Translations under genes and position numbers: made by a program
Source: Streptomyces sp. S.PB5
GTDB taxonomy: Bacteria > Actinomycetota > Actinomycetes > Streptomycetales > Streptomycetaceae
Length of the DNA stretch: 64,000 bases
Direction of reading: 5' to 3'
NCBI RefSeq assembly: GCF_030403745.1
Contig: NZ_JAQMWP010000019.1
Span: forward strand, 145,742-209,741
The notes under the pieces: generated by a model
Databases searched by the model: none
The model's input: the letters and a program-made list of their open reading frames with translations, nothing else
What the model was told of the DNA's origin: nothing
Shown here: positions 50,037 through 58,234 of the stretch, one piece after another
Numbering within the stretch: the first letter of the stretch is position 1
Layout of the letters: every line of letters starts with the position of its first letter

Positions 50037-51299
50037 TCAGGCGGGTTGCGGGGTCAGCCGTTTGTGGCCCTTGCGGTCGTAGTAGAGGGTCATCGCGAAG
50101 CCGAAGAGGATGCCGAGGGCGGCGCCGATCGCGGTCATGGTCCAGGCGCGGGTGAGGCCGGCGTCGCCGCGGGCGTCGAAGTAGAGGATCGCGCGGACAC
50201 CGTCGCTGAGCTGGCGCATGGGCTCGAAGTGGGACAGGAAGCGGTAGAAGCCCGGGACCGCCTGGAGCGGGACGGTGGCGCCCGAGGACGGCAGGCCCAG
50301 CACGATGAAGACGAACATCGACACGAGCTGGCCGATGCCGCCGAACGCCGCGTTGATGGCCTGGACGCCGATGCCGACCGCGAGGGCCGCACAGTAGGAG
50401 TAGACCCACAGCAGGGGGAGGTGCGTCGCGTCCATGCCCAGGAGGGTGACGCAGGCGAGCATCACCAGGGAGGCCGTGACGAGTGTGATGCCCGCCGTCA
50501 TCGCCATCTTCAGCAGCAGGGTCTGGGTGCGGTCGATCGGCACGGTGGGCAGCCGGGTGTGCCAGGGGCCGATCTCGTTGTCGGCGTAGCCGAGGGCCGT
50601 GTCGACGCCGTTGCTGATGATGTTGCCGCCCATGAAGCCCGCCAGGACCAGCAGCAGCGTGTAGTAGAAGGCGGTCAGGCCCAGTCCGCTGTGCTTGCCG
50701 ACAGGGTGGCCGACCTCGGTGGTGACCGTCACCGGGTCGGCGAGCAGCAGCTTCCGGGTGGCGTCGGCCCGCGGGGCGGAGCGTGTCAGCTCCTCGCCGA
50801 TGGTCTGCGATGCCTGGTGCGCGGCCTGCGTGGTGATCTGACCGGCGAGGGAGGAACCGAGGCTGCCCTTGCCGGGGTTGGTCAGCACCGTCAACGTCGG
50901 CCGCTCGGTGGCACCGGTGGTGGTGAGCGCGGCGACGGAGTCGGTGAAGTCCGCGGGGACGACCAGGGCGCCGTAGACCTTCCCCGAGTCCAGCTCGTCC
51001 TGGGCCTGCGTCCGGGTGAGTTGCCGCCACTCGGCCTTGTCGGTGGAGGTGTCGGACATGATCGTGGCGGCGATCCGGGTGCCCAGGTTCTGCTCCTGGC
51101 CGGGCAGCGGCTTGCCGGTGTCGCCGTTGACCAGCGCGATCGGCAGGTCCTTGAGGTCGCCCTGCGGATTGACGATGCCGCCCATGTAGAGCAGGGACAG
51201 CAGCAGGGCGAGCAGTCCGCTGAGGACGGCCGGCATGACCCACAGCTTGGGGCGGCGCAGCAGCGCGGAGGCACGGGCCTGGGGAGCGGCGTCGTTCAT
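50037..51299 (-). CDS. YhgE/Pip- or DUF3533-like membrane protein
   Basis: A 420-residue membrane protein with one N-terminal helix (about 19-40), a large extracytoplasmic domain (about 45-205) and five or six C-terminal helices, the YhgE/ABC-2 topology. Typical blocks are IALVNGDTGKPLPGQEQNLG and LDSGKVYGALVVPADFTDSV. Relatives export lipids or toxins such as WXG100-linked products; nothing nearby indicates the cargo. It has the same architecture as the membrane protein at 6479-7480 but is not closely similar. Confidence 0.82.
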   Translation of the reverse strand: MNDAAPQARASALLRRPKLWVMPAVLSGLLALLLSLLYMGGIVNPQGDLKDLPIALVNGDTGKPLPGQEQNLGTRIAATIMSDTSTDKAEWRQLTRTQAQDELDSGKVYGALVVPADFTDSVAALTTTGATERPTLTVLTNPGKGSLGSSLAGQITTQAAHQASQTIGEELTRSAPRADATRKLLLADPVTVTTEVGHPVGKHSGLGLTAFYYTLLLVLAGFMGGNIISNGVDTALGYADNEIGPWHTRLPTVPIDRTQTLLLKMAMTAGITLVTASLVMLACVTLLGMDATHLPLLWVYSYCAALAVGIGVQAINAAFGGIGQLVSMFVFIVLGLPSSGATVPLQAVPGFYRFLSHFEPMRQLSDGVRAILYFDARGDAGLTRAWTMTAIGAALGILFGFAMTLYYDRKGHKRLTPQPA

Positions 51300-51529
51300 G
51301 GCTCTCCGTCGGGTCGGCGACGCGGTCCCTCAAGTCGTACGCGAGGACGGCCGGGCTCGCACCCAGGGGACCGGGGAGAAGGGCTGGCAGGGTGGGGGAG
51401 AGGGCGCGGACCCGCCCCCCTCCTCTCGCGCCCGGAACCCGGAGGCGGATACGGCACCACCCCGCTCCCCGGCCCGGGCCACGCGGCCAGTCGCACCAGC
51501 GTCTCCTGGAAGGACACCGCGTCCTTCGG

Positions 51530-51960
51530 CGCCCTGTTGTACGGAAGCCTTCTCAGCAGGGCCGCCATGCCGCAGGTGTGGGACACGGCCGAGAGGACCA
51601 GGCCCCCGCGCCGACCGGTGAGCCCGCGCTGAGGCGGACCTGACGGTCCATCGGCCACGTGGTGCGGCCGGACTCGGCCGGGCACTCGACCGGGTGGCGG
51701 GCCGCGGCCTAGGCGCCGGTGCCGCCTTCCGGGGAGACGGCCTCGACGCCGAGAGCCGCCAACGGGTCGCAGCCCTTCGCGGAACGGGCCCCGGAGGCGC
51801 ACACGATCAGCAGCGGTCCGCGCGCGGCGAGCGCCCGCAGCACGCCCGCCGCCTCGTCCAGCCGGTCCAGCGGGACATCGTGGGCGCCGGGGACAAGGCC
51901 GCCGGCGTACTCGCCGGGCGTGCGCACGTCGACGACGGCGGGGTGTTCTTCAGTGCGGGG
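51530..51960 (-). pseudogene. Decayed rhodanese-DUF2892 gene
   Basis: Reading the minus strand, AVVDVRTPGEYAGGLVPGAH to LIVCASGARSAKGCDPLAAL is a rhodanese domain with its active Cys, but the frame ends at a TAG after GGTGA where a Trp is expected. The same frame continues beyond the stop with WPMDRQVRLSAGSP, the beginning of a DUF2892 membrane region, then switches frame to GLVLSAVSHTCGMAALL and LPYNR, the end of that region. About 25 residues of the membrane part are missing. No good start codon remains upstream either. Confidence 0.82.
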
Positions 51961-52005
51961 AACGCCGAGGATCCACGTGAAAGCAGGTCGGCCTACGGTC
52001 TGTGT

Positions 52006-54261
52006 TCAGCGGGGCAGCGGCTGCTCGAACCAGACCACCTTGCCCGTGCTCACCCTGGTCGCTCCCCAGCGCTGCGACAGCTGGTCGACCAGGAACAACC
52101 CGCGGCCGCCCTCGTCGCTGAGCTGCGCGTGCCGCATCCTCGGCACCACGGACGAGTCGTCGCCCACCTCGCAGCGGAGTACGTCCGTGCAGAGCAGGCG
52201 CAGCGTGATCGGGCGGGTGGCGAAACGTACGGCGTTCGCCACCACCTCGCTGACCATGAGCTCGGTGGACTCCACCAGGTCGGCCAGGCCCCAGTGGTGC
52301 AGCGTCCTGCGGGTCAGCCTGCGGGCCTGTCCCGCGGTCTGCGGACGAGGGGCCAGATACCAGTAGGCGACGGTGTCCGGCCGGATGCCCTTGAAGCGGG
52401 CGGCGAGCAGGGCGATGTCGTCGTCCCGGTTCCCCGCTCCCAGCGGGCCGAGGGCGTGGTCGCAGAGCCGCTCGATGTCCGGGGGCGCCGCCGCGAGCCG
52501 GGTGCGCAGCCGTTCCACGCCGGTCAGCACGTCCGAGTCGCGGGACTCGACGAGACCGTCGGTGTACAGCAGCAGGGTCGCTCCGGCCGGTGCGGGCAGC
52601 TCGACGGACTCGAAGCCTGCGTCGGCCCCGACGCCGATCGGGGCGCCGGGCGGTACCTCCAGGACCTCGGTGCTGCCGTCCGGGTGCAGGAGCACGGGCG
52701 GCAGGTGGCCCGCGCTGGCGATCAGCAGCCGGTGCAGCACGGGGTCGTACATGGCGTACAGACAGGTCGCCGTGTGCTCGCTGCCGAGCCGTTCCGCCTG
52801 CTCGTCGAGGTGCTGCAGGACCTCGTCCGGGGACAGGTCGAGCCCCGCCAGGGTCTGCACGATGGTGCGCAGCTGGCCCATGATCGCGGCCGAGGTCATG
52901 GAGTGGCCCATCACGTCGCCGATGACCAGTGCGACCCGGTTCCCGGGCAGCGGGATCGCGTCGTACCAGTCGCCGCCGACCTGCGCGGTTTGCGAGGCCG
53001 GGAGATAACGGCTGGCCAGCACGGCTCCGGGCGGTTCGGGCAGCGAGGGCGGCAGCATCGTGCGCTGCAGCGCGTCGGCGACGGCGGCCTCGCGCGCGTA
53101 CAGCACCGCCTTGTGGATGCCGAGTGCGGTGTGGGTGGCGAGCTGGGAGGCGACGAGCAGGTCGTCGGCGGTGAACGGTGACCGTCCGGGGCCGCGGATG
53201 AGCACCATGCTGCCCAGGACATGGCTGGGGCCGTGCAGCGGCGCGACGATCAGCCGCCGCCCGGACGCCGCCGCCCGCCGGGCGGCCGCCGCACCCAGCA
53301 GTTCGGCGACCGCGGGGGCGATGCCCGGGGCGTTGCCGAACACGGGGCGCCCGGTCTGCAGCAGGGTGGCGAGCAGACCGGTGGGGGACGGGCGTACAAC
53401 CTCGGCTGCCTGGACGACCTCGGCCGCATGGGCGGCTTGGACGGCTTGGGCGGTCTGGACGGCCTGGGCGGTCGGCGGGGTCGTCTCGGGCGGCAGGGCG
53501 CGGTTCGCGGTGTGCAGGCGCAGGACGCCGGGCTCGGCGGAGGTCTCGTCGCCGATCGGGAGCGGGGCGTAGAGGTGGACGAACGCGGTGTCGGCGAAGG
53601 CCGGAACGGCCGCGTTGCAGAGTTCGCGGACTGTCTCGTCGAGGTTCATGCCGCGGCCGATCCAACGGGTCGCGGCGTCGAGGTAGCGGAGGCGGTCGGT
53701 CTGGGGCTCGGTGACGCCGGGGCGGACGGCGGCTCTCGCGGCGGAGAGGCGCAGGGCGGCTCCGGGGCGGGCGTGGGCGCGGGCGCCTGCGGGGGCTGAG
53801 GCTGCGGCTGTTGCAGCTGCGGGCGCGGGTGCGGGGGCGCGGGCGGGTGCGGGGGCGGGAGTGCGGGGTGCGGTCGGGGTGGCTGCTGTGGACGGGGTGC
53901 GGGGCCTGGGGTCGGTGGGTTCTCCGGTCTGCGTGCGGGTTCGGGGGCCGGCGGTCGACCCGGGGTGCGGGTGGGCTTTCACGGACTGCGGTTCGGTGGC
54001 CCTTGGGCGGTGGGCGGCCTTCGCGGCGGAGAGGCGCAGGACGGCTCCGGGGCGGCCCTCGGCCCCGGCGGCCGTTGCGGCTCGGGGGCGGGGCTCGGGG
54101 CCGGTCGTATCGGGGGATGCGGGGGATGCGGGGGACGAGGTCGGCGTGGGTGGCGCGGGGGACGGCGCGGGGTGCTGAGGGCGGCGTCCGGTGTCGGCGG
54201 GCCTGCGCCGGCCGGCCGGCTGTCCGTCGTTGCCTCCCTCGGCACCGGGGTGCTTCGTCAC
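52006..54261 (-). CDS. GAF-SpoIIE phosphatase with HATPase domain
   Basis: A 751-residue regulator of the Streptomyces SpoIIE/RsbU group. Residues 1-200 are disordered Pro/Ala/Arg-rich sequence with a duplicated block (RPGAVLRLSAAKAA and RPGAALRLSAARAA). A GAF domain follows (about 215-400), interrupted by a low-complexity AQAVQTAQAVQAAHAAEVVQ stretch. The PP2C/SpoIIE domain has VGGDWYDAIPLPGNRVALVIG and TDGLVESRDSDV, ending RDDDIALLAARF. The last 120 residues are an anti-sigma-type ATPase (MVSEVVANAVRFA, DEGGRGLFLVDQLS). It could both dephosphorylate an anti-sigma antagonist and phosphorylate or bind a partner. GTG at 54261 behind AAGGA. Confidence 0.9.
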   Translation of the reverse strand: MTKHPGAEGGNDGQPAGRRRPADTGRRPQHPAPSPAPPTPTSSPASPASPDTTGPEPRPRAATAAGAEGRPGAVLRLSAAKAAHRPRATEPQSVKAHPHPGSTAGPRTRTQTGEPTDPRPRTPSTAATPTAPRTPAPAPARAPAPAPAAATAAASAPAGARAHARPGAALRLSAARAAVRPGVTEPQTDRLRYLDAATRWIGRGMNLDETVRELCNAAVPAFADTAFVHLYAPLPIGDETSAEPGVLRLHTANRALPPETTPPTAQAVQTAQAVQAAHAAEVVQAAEVVRPSPTGLLATLLQTGRPVFGNAPGIAPAVAELLGAAAARRAAASGRRLIVAPLHGPSHVLGSMVLIRGPGRSPFTADDLLVASQLATHTALGIHKAVLYAREAAVADALQRTMLPPSLPEPPGAVLASRYLPASQTAQVGGDWYDAIPLPGNRVALVIGDVMGHSMTSAAIMGQLRTIVQTLAGLDLSPDEVLQHLDEQAERLGSEHTATCLYAMYDPVLHRLLIASAGHLPPVLLHPDGSTEVLEVPPGAPIGVGADAGFESVELPAPAGATLLLYTDGLVESRDSDVLTGVERLRTRLAAAPPDIERLCDHALGPLGAGNRDDDIALLAARFKGIRPDTVAYWYLAPRPQTAGQARRLTRRTLHHWGLADLVESTELMVSEVVANAVRFATRPITLRLLCTDVLRCEVGDDSSVVPRMRHAQLSDEGGRGLFLVDQLSQRWGATRVSTGKVVWFEQPLPR

Positions 54262-54314
54262 GCCGTGTCCTTCCGGCCGTGCGGACCCGCCGGGGCGGGG
54301 TGGATCAGGAGTCG

Positions 54315-54995
54315 TCAGGCATGCCGTCGGCAGCGCAGGAAGATCTGCACCTCGGGCGGGACGTCCACGGACGCCGGGGCGTACGAGAACGCGGCCTCGT
54401 CGACGATCTCGAAGCCCGCCCCCTCGACGACCTCGCGCAGCTCCTCCCGTAGATAGCCGGAGACCCGGATGGTGCTGCCGATGAACGGGATCTCGAAGTC
54501 GTCCACGTCGGCCTCGACCATCGACAGCGCGAAGAGTCCGCCCGGAACCAGCAGGTGGTGGATGGTGCGCAGGGCGAGGGGGATCTCGGCGCGGGGCAGC
54601 ATCAGCAGTGAGAAGAAGGCCGACACCGCGTCGAAACGGCCGAGATCCCGTGGGCCTGCGGGCCGCAGATCCGCGATGTCCGCCCGGTGGAACTCCCCGG
54701 CGGGCACATGCTGCCGGGCGAGCGCGACCATCCGGTCCGACAGGTCGACCCCGACGACCTGGAGACCCGCCTCCGCCAGCTGCAGTGCGGTCGGGACGCC
54801 GGTGCCGCAGCCCAGGTCCAGCACCCGGGCCCCGGACGACAGGGACTTGATCAGCCACTCGGCGGATTCGACCTGCCCCTCCTTGTGCGGGAAGGCCTCG
54901 TCATAGCGGTCGCCGATGGCGTCGAAGGCCTCGGCCTGGCCGGTGCGGTCGAGCCGCTGACTTCCGTAGCCGAGCTGGTCGCCGGAACTGCTCAC
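54315..54995 (-). CDS. SAM-dependent class I methyltransferase
   Basis: A 226-residue methyltransferase. SAM-binding motif I VLDLGCGTGVPTALQLAEAG, motif II VVGVDLSDRMVALAR, and an acidic motif FHRADIADL. The substrate is unknown. The GTG at 54995 follows AAGGAGA six bases upstream; an in-frame extension to 55046 would run through an AT-rich dyad and is not favoured. The phosphatase gene starts 53 bp downstream, so the two may be co-transcribed. Confidence 0.87.
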   Translation of the reverse strand: MSSSGDQLGYGSQRLDRTGQAEAFDAIGDRYDEAFPHKEGQVESAEWLIKSLSSGARVLDLGCGTGVPTALQLAEAGLQVVGVDLSDRMVALARQHVPAGEFHRADIADLRPAGPRDLGRFDAVSAFFSLLMLPRAEIPLALRTIHHLLVPGGLFALSMVEADVDDFEIPFIGSTIRVSGYLREELREVVEGAGFEIVDEAAFSYAPASVDVPPEVQIFLRCRRHA

Positions 54996-55017
54996 GAGAA
55001 CTCTCCTTCGACGCCGT

Positions 55018-55046
55018 GTGCGTAATTTTTTCATAGTTGTACGCAC
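55018..55046. promoter_or_regulatory. AT-rich dyad upstream of the methyltransferase
   Basis: GTGCGTA (55018-55024) and TACGCAC (55040-55046) flank a 15-base spacer made of ATTTTTTCATAGTTG. The combination of perfect arms and an AT-rich centre in a GC-rich genome suits an operator. It is 23 bp upstream of the methyltransferase GTG. Confidence 0.5.
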
Positions 55047-55167
55047 TTTGGGGCAGTCGGAGACGGACTTCGCACGTGCGGCAGAGGTGAAAACCCTGTG
55101 GAAGCGGTGTCAGTGGTGCCGTTTATGCTGCCCCTCACGATCACGCGGTACCAGGGGAGGGCGCGGC

Positions 55168-56160
55168 ATGCTGGGCAAGTTGTTCGGGAGAGGTGCGGAG
55201 AGAACGGCGGCGGATCCGCACGCCCTTCCCGTCCCGGGCAAGCGGAAGCACGGGACGTACGCATTGCGCGCGTTGGGGGACGCACGGGTGCTCGCGCTGG
55301 TCGAGGCGGCCGACGCGGGTGACTGGGCGGCGGTCAAGGCGGCGCTGGCCCCCTTCGACCTAGGCCACCAGCAGGAGGTCCTGGGCCAGCTCACCGACGT
55401 GGGCGGTGTGGAGGAGTGGGCCGTCCGGGCCGCCGAGGAGGACAAGGACGACAAGGAGCTCCGGGCGACCGCACTGCTGATATCGGGTGCACGCCATGTC
55501 GCCTGGGGCTGGGAGGCGCGCACGTCGGCCCGTGCCGTCGACGTCAGCCGCGAGCAGTGGCAGACCTTCTACGAGCGGCTGGGCATCGCCGAGGAGCACC
55601 TTCTCGAAGCCGCCGAACTGCAGCCCGACTGGGTCACACCGTGGCGTCATCTGCTCACCTCGGGACGCGGCATGTCCGTCGACGACAGCGTCCAGGACGC
55701 CCGGCTCGCGGCCGGTCTGCGCCGCGATCCGCTGAACCCGGACATCCACCTGGAGTGGGTCTCGCATCTCCAGCCGCGCTGGGGCGGAGAGCCGGGCCAG
55801 GCCCTGGACTTCGCCCGGAAGGCCTTCGCCGCCGCGCCCGACGGACATCGGCTCGGCTGTGTCGTCGCCATGGCACACATCGAGGACTGGGTGGAGTCCG
55901 ACAACCGTGACTGTCTGCAGCAGCCGCGGATCCGGACCGAGTTGAGGGAGGCGGCGGAGCGCAGCATCCTGCACCACGCGTACGAGCGCGGCCTGGGCTG
56001 GCAGGGCGACTACAACATCTTCGCGATGGCCCTCTCGCTGGCGGGCAGCAGCAAGGCCTCCAACGTCTTCCGCGAGCTGGACGGTGTGATCACCCGGTGG
56101 CCGTGGACCTTCATGGCGGACCCGGAGAAAGCGTACGCGCGCTTCCGCAAGGCCTTCTGA
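55168..56160 (+). CDS. Hypothetical protein with helical repeat character
   Basis: A 330-residue soluble protein I do not recognise. It is rich in Trp and Ala with helix-pair spacing reminiscent of TPR/HEAT folds: LGIAEEHLLEAAELQPDWVT, RRDPLNPDIHLEWVSHLQPR, GQALDFARKAFAAAPDGHRL. The N-terminus MLGKLFGRGAERTAAD is basic and amphipathic, no signal peptide. ATG behind GGGGAGGG. It reads in the same direction as the HSP90 and TPR genes, 233 bp upstream of them, so a functional link is possible but unproven. Confidence 0.8.
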   Translation: MLGKLFGRGAERTAADPHALPVPGKRKHGTYALRALGDARVLALVEAADAGDWAAVKAALAPFDLGHQQEVLGQLTDVGGVEEWAVRAAEEDKDDKELRATALLISGARHVAWGWEARTSARAVDVSREQWQTFYERLGIAEEHLLEAAELQPDWVTPWRHLLTSGRGMSVDDSVQDARLAAGLRRDPLNPDIHLEWVSHLQPRWGGEPGQALDFARKAFAAAPDGHRLGCVVAMAHIEDWVESDNRDCLQQPRIRTELREAAERSILHHAYERGLGWQGDYNIFAMALSLAGSSKASNVFRELDGVITRWPWTFMADPEKAYARFRKAF

Positions 56161-56393
56161 GCCACCGGCCGCAGCAGCCATAGCGGCCACTGCGGCCATA
56201 CCACCGGTCGTCTCGGTCACCCCGGATCCACACGGCCCTACGGCCGCACCGGCCCCGTACCGGCCACAAGGCCCCACCGGCCCATCGGCATCATCGGCCC
56301 CGCCGACCCCGTCGGCCCACCGTCACCGCACGTCCGCGGCCGGCCCGCCGACAACCGCCCACCCCCGCCGTTCCCTTCACCCCGGACTGCCCC
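56161..56393. other. GGCC-rich gap upstream of the HSP90-family gene
   Basis: 233 bp in which CGGCC or GGCCG recurs about every 9-10 bases in the middle part (about 56220-56345). No convincing gene or promoter is visible. The period is close to one helical turn. No clear Shine-Dalgarno precedes the HSP90 ATG. Confidence 0.5.
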
Positions 56394-58232
56394 ATGCCTT
56401 TGCGTGACACCTCGGCCCACCAGCCCGCCACCGACCGCACCTTCCAGGTCGACCTCCGCGGCCTGGTGGACCTCCTCTCCCACCACCTCTACTCCAGCCC
56501 CCGCGTCTATCTGCGCGAACTCCTGCAGAACGCGGTCGACGCCCTCACCGCACGGCACGCCATCGAGCCCCACGGCGCCTTCGGTATCCGCCTGTACGCC
56601 GACGGCTCCGTCGTACGCGTCGAGGACGACGGCGTCGGTCTCACCGAGGCCGACGTGCACACCTTCCTCGCCACGATCGGCCGCAGCAGCAAGCGCGCCG
56701 AGCAGGTCGCCGAGCAACGCGCGGACTTCATCGGCCAGTTCGGCATCGGCCTGCTCTCCTGCTTCCTGGTCGCCGACGAGATCCACGTCGTGAGCCGCTC
56801 GGCCCGCACCCCCGACGCGCCCGCCGTGGAGTGGCGGGGCCGCGGCGACGGCAGCTACACCGTCCGCACCCTGCCCGCCTCCGCCCGACCCCGGCCGGGC
56901 ACCACCGTCACACTGACGCCGCGCGCCGACGCCGGCGAGTGGACACGCCCGGCCCAAGTGCACGCGCTGGCCCGGCACTTCGGCTCCCTGCTGCGGCACC
57001 CGGTGACCTTCGACGACGGCTCGGGCAGCGCGGGCGTGCCGGTGAACCCCGACCCCGCGCCCTGGTCGAGCACGTACCCCACCCCGGGCGCCCGCTCCCG
57101 CGCGCTGGCCGCGTACGGCGAAGAGGTCTTCGGATTCAAGCCGTTGGACACCATCGAGCTGGACCTCCCGGCCGTCGGCCTGAAGGGCATCGCCTGTGTC
57201 CTTCCCGAGGCGGTACCGGCCGGTCGACGTCACGGCCACCGCGTGCACGTCAAAGGCATGCTGCTGTCCGAGCAGGCCGAGGAGATCCTGCCCGAGTGGG
57301 CGTTCTTCGTCCGCTGTGTCGTCGACGCCGAGAGCCTGCGCCCGACGGCATCGCGCGAAGCCCTGTACGAGGACGACACCCTCGCCGCCGTGCGTGACGC
57401 GCTGGCCGAGCGGCTGCGCGACTGGATCGCCCGGGCCGCCGCCAGCGACCCGGAGCTGCTCGGCCGCTTCCTCCAGGCCCACCACCTGGCCGTGAAGTCC
57501 CTCGCGGTGCACGACGACGAGATCCTGCGGATGCTGCTGCCCTGGCTGCCGTTCGAGACCACCGACGGACACTGCACCCTCGACGAGTTCGCGCGCACCC
57601 ACCGCACCGTGCTCGTCACGTCCAGCGTGGAGGAGTTCCGGCAGGTCGCCGCGATCGCCTCGGCCGCCGGACTCGGCGTCGTCAACGGCGGCTACACCTA
57701 CGACCGCCAACTGGTCCACCGGCTGCCCGAGATCAGGCCCGAGGCCAGCGTCGCCGACCTCGACCCGGCGACCCTCACCGCCCATCTCGACCCCGTCGAC
57801 CGGGAGACGGAACTGGCCGCCGCGGCCTATCTCGCCCAGGCCCGGGACGCCCTCGCCGTCTTCGACTGCGATGTCGCGCTGCGCACCTTCCAGCCCGCCT
57901 CCGCCCCGGCCCTCCTCGTCGACAGCCGCGAGGCCCGGCACGAGCGCACCCGCTCCCAGCTCGCCCGCGAGCAGGAGGGCGGCCTGTGGGGCGACATCCT
58001 CGGCGCCCTGCGCCAGGAGGCCCCGCGCGCCCAGCTGATCCTCAACCAGCTCAACCCGCTGGTCCGCACCGCCGTCGCCATCGACGAGCCCGAACTGGCC
58101 CGCACCAGCGCCGAAGCCCTCTACGGACAGGCCGCGATGCTCTCCCGGCGCCCGCTCAGGCCCGCCGAGTCGAGCCTGATCAACCGCTCCTTCCTCGACC
58201 TTCTCGCCCACGCCCTGCGCAAGGACAGCTGA
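56394..58232 (+). CDS. HSP90-family (HtpG-like) chaperone
   Basis: A 612-residue HSP90 homologue, near HtpG length. The GHKL ATPase N-domain is intact: VYLRELLQNAVDAL (Asn46 for Mg-ATP), VRVEDDGVGLTEAD and FIGQFGIGLLSCFLVADEI; the lid between them is a little shorter than in HtpG. The middle domain has GHRVHVKGMLLSEQAEEILP, FFVRCVVDAESLRPTASREALYED with the ATPase-stimulating Arg, and a C-terminal dimerisation-like region (ILNQLNPLVRTAVAI). There is no MEEVD tail, as expected for bacteria. The TPR gene starts 2 bp after its stop. Confidence 0.93.
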   Translation: MPLRDTSAHQPATDRTFQVDLRGLVDLLSHHLYSSPRVYLRELLQNAVDALTARHAIEPHGAFGIRLYADGSVVRVEDDGVGLTEADVHTFLATIGRSSKRAEQVAEQRADFIGQFGIGLLSCFLVADEIHVVSRSARTPDAPAVEWRGRGDGSYTVRTLPASARPRPGTTVTLTPRADAGEWTRPAQVHALARHFGSLLRHPVTFDDGSGSAGVPVNPDPAPWSSTYPTPGARSRALAAYGEEVFGFKPLDTIELDLPAVGLKGIACVLPEAVPAGRRHGHRVHVKGMLLSEQAEEILPEWAFFVRCVVDAESLRPTASREALYEDDTLAAVRDALAERLRDWIARAAASDPELLGRFLQAHHLAVKSLAVHDDEILRMLLPWLPFETTDGHCTLDEFARTHRTVLVTSSVEEFRQVAAIASAAGLGVVNGGYTYDRQLVHRLPEIRPEASVADLDPATLTAHLDPVDRETELAAAAYLAQARDALAVFDCDVALRTFQPASAPALLVDSREARHERTRSQLAREQEGGLWGDILGALRQEAPRAQLILNQLNPLVRTAVAIDEPELARTSAEALYGQAAMLSRRPLRPAESSLINRSFLDLLAHALRKDS

Positions 58233-58234
58233 CG

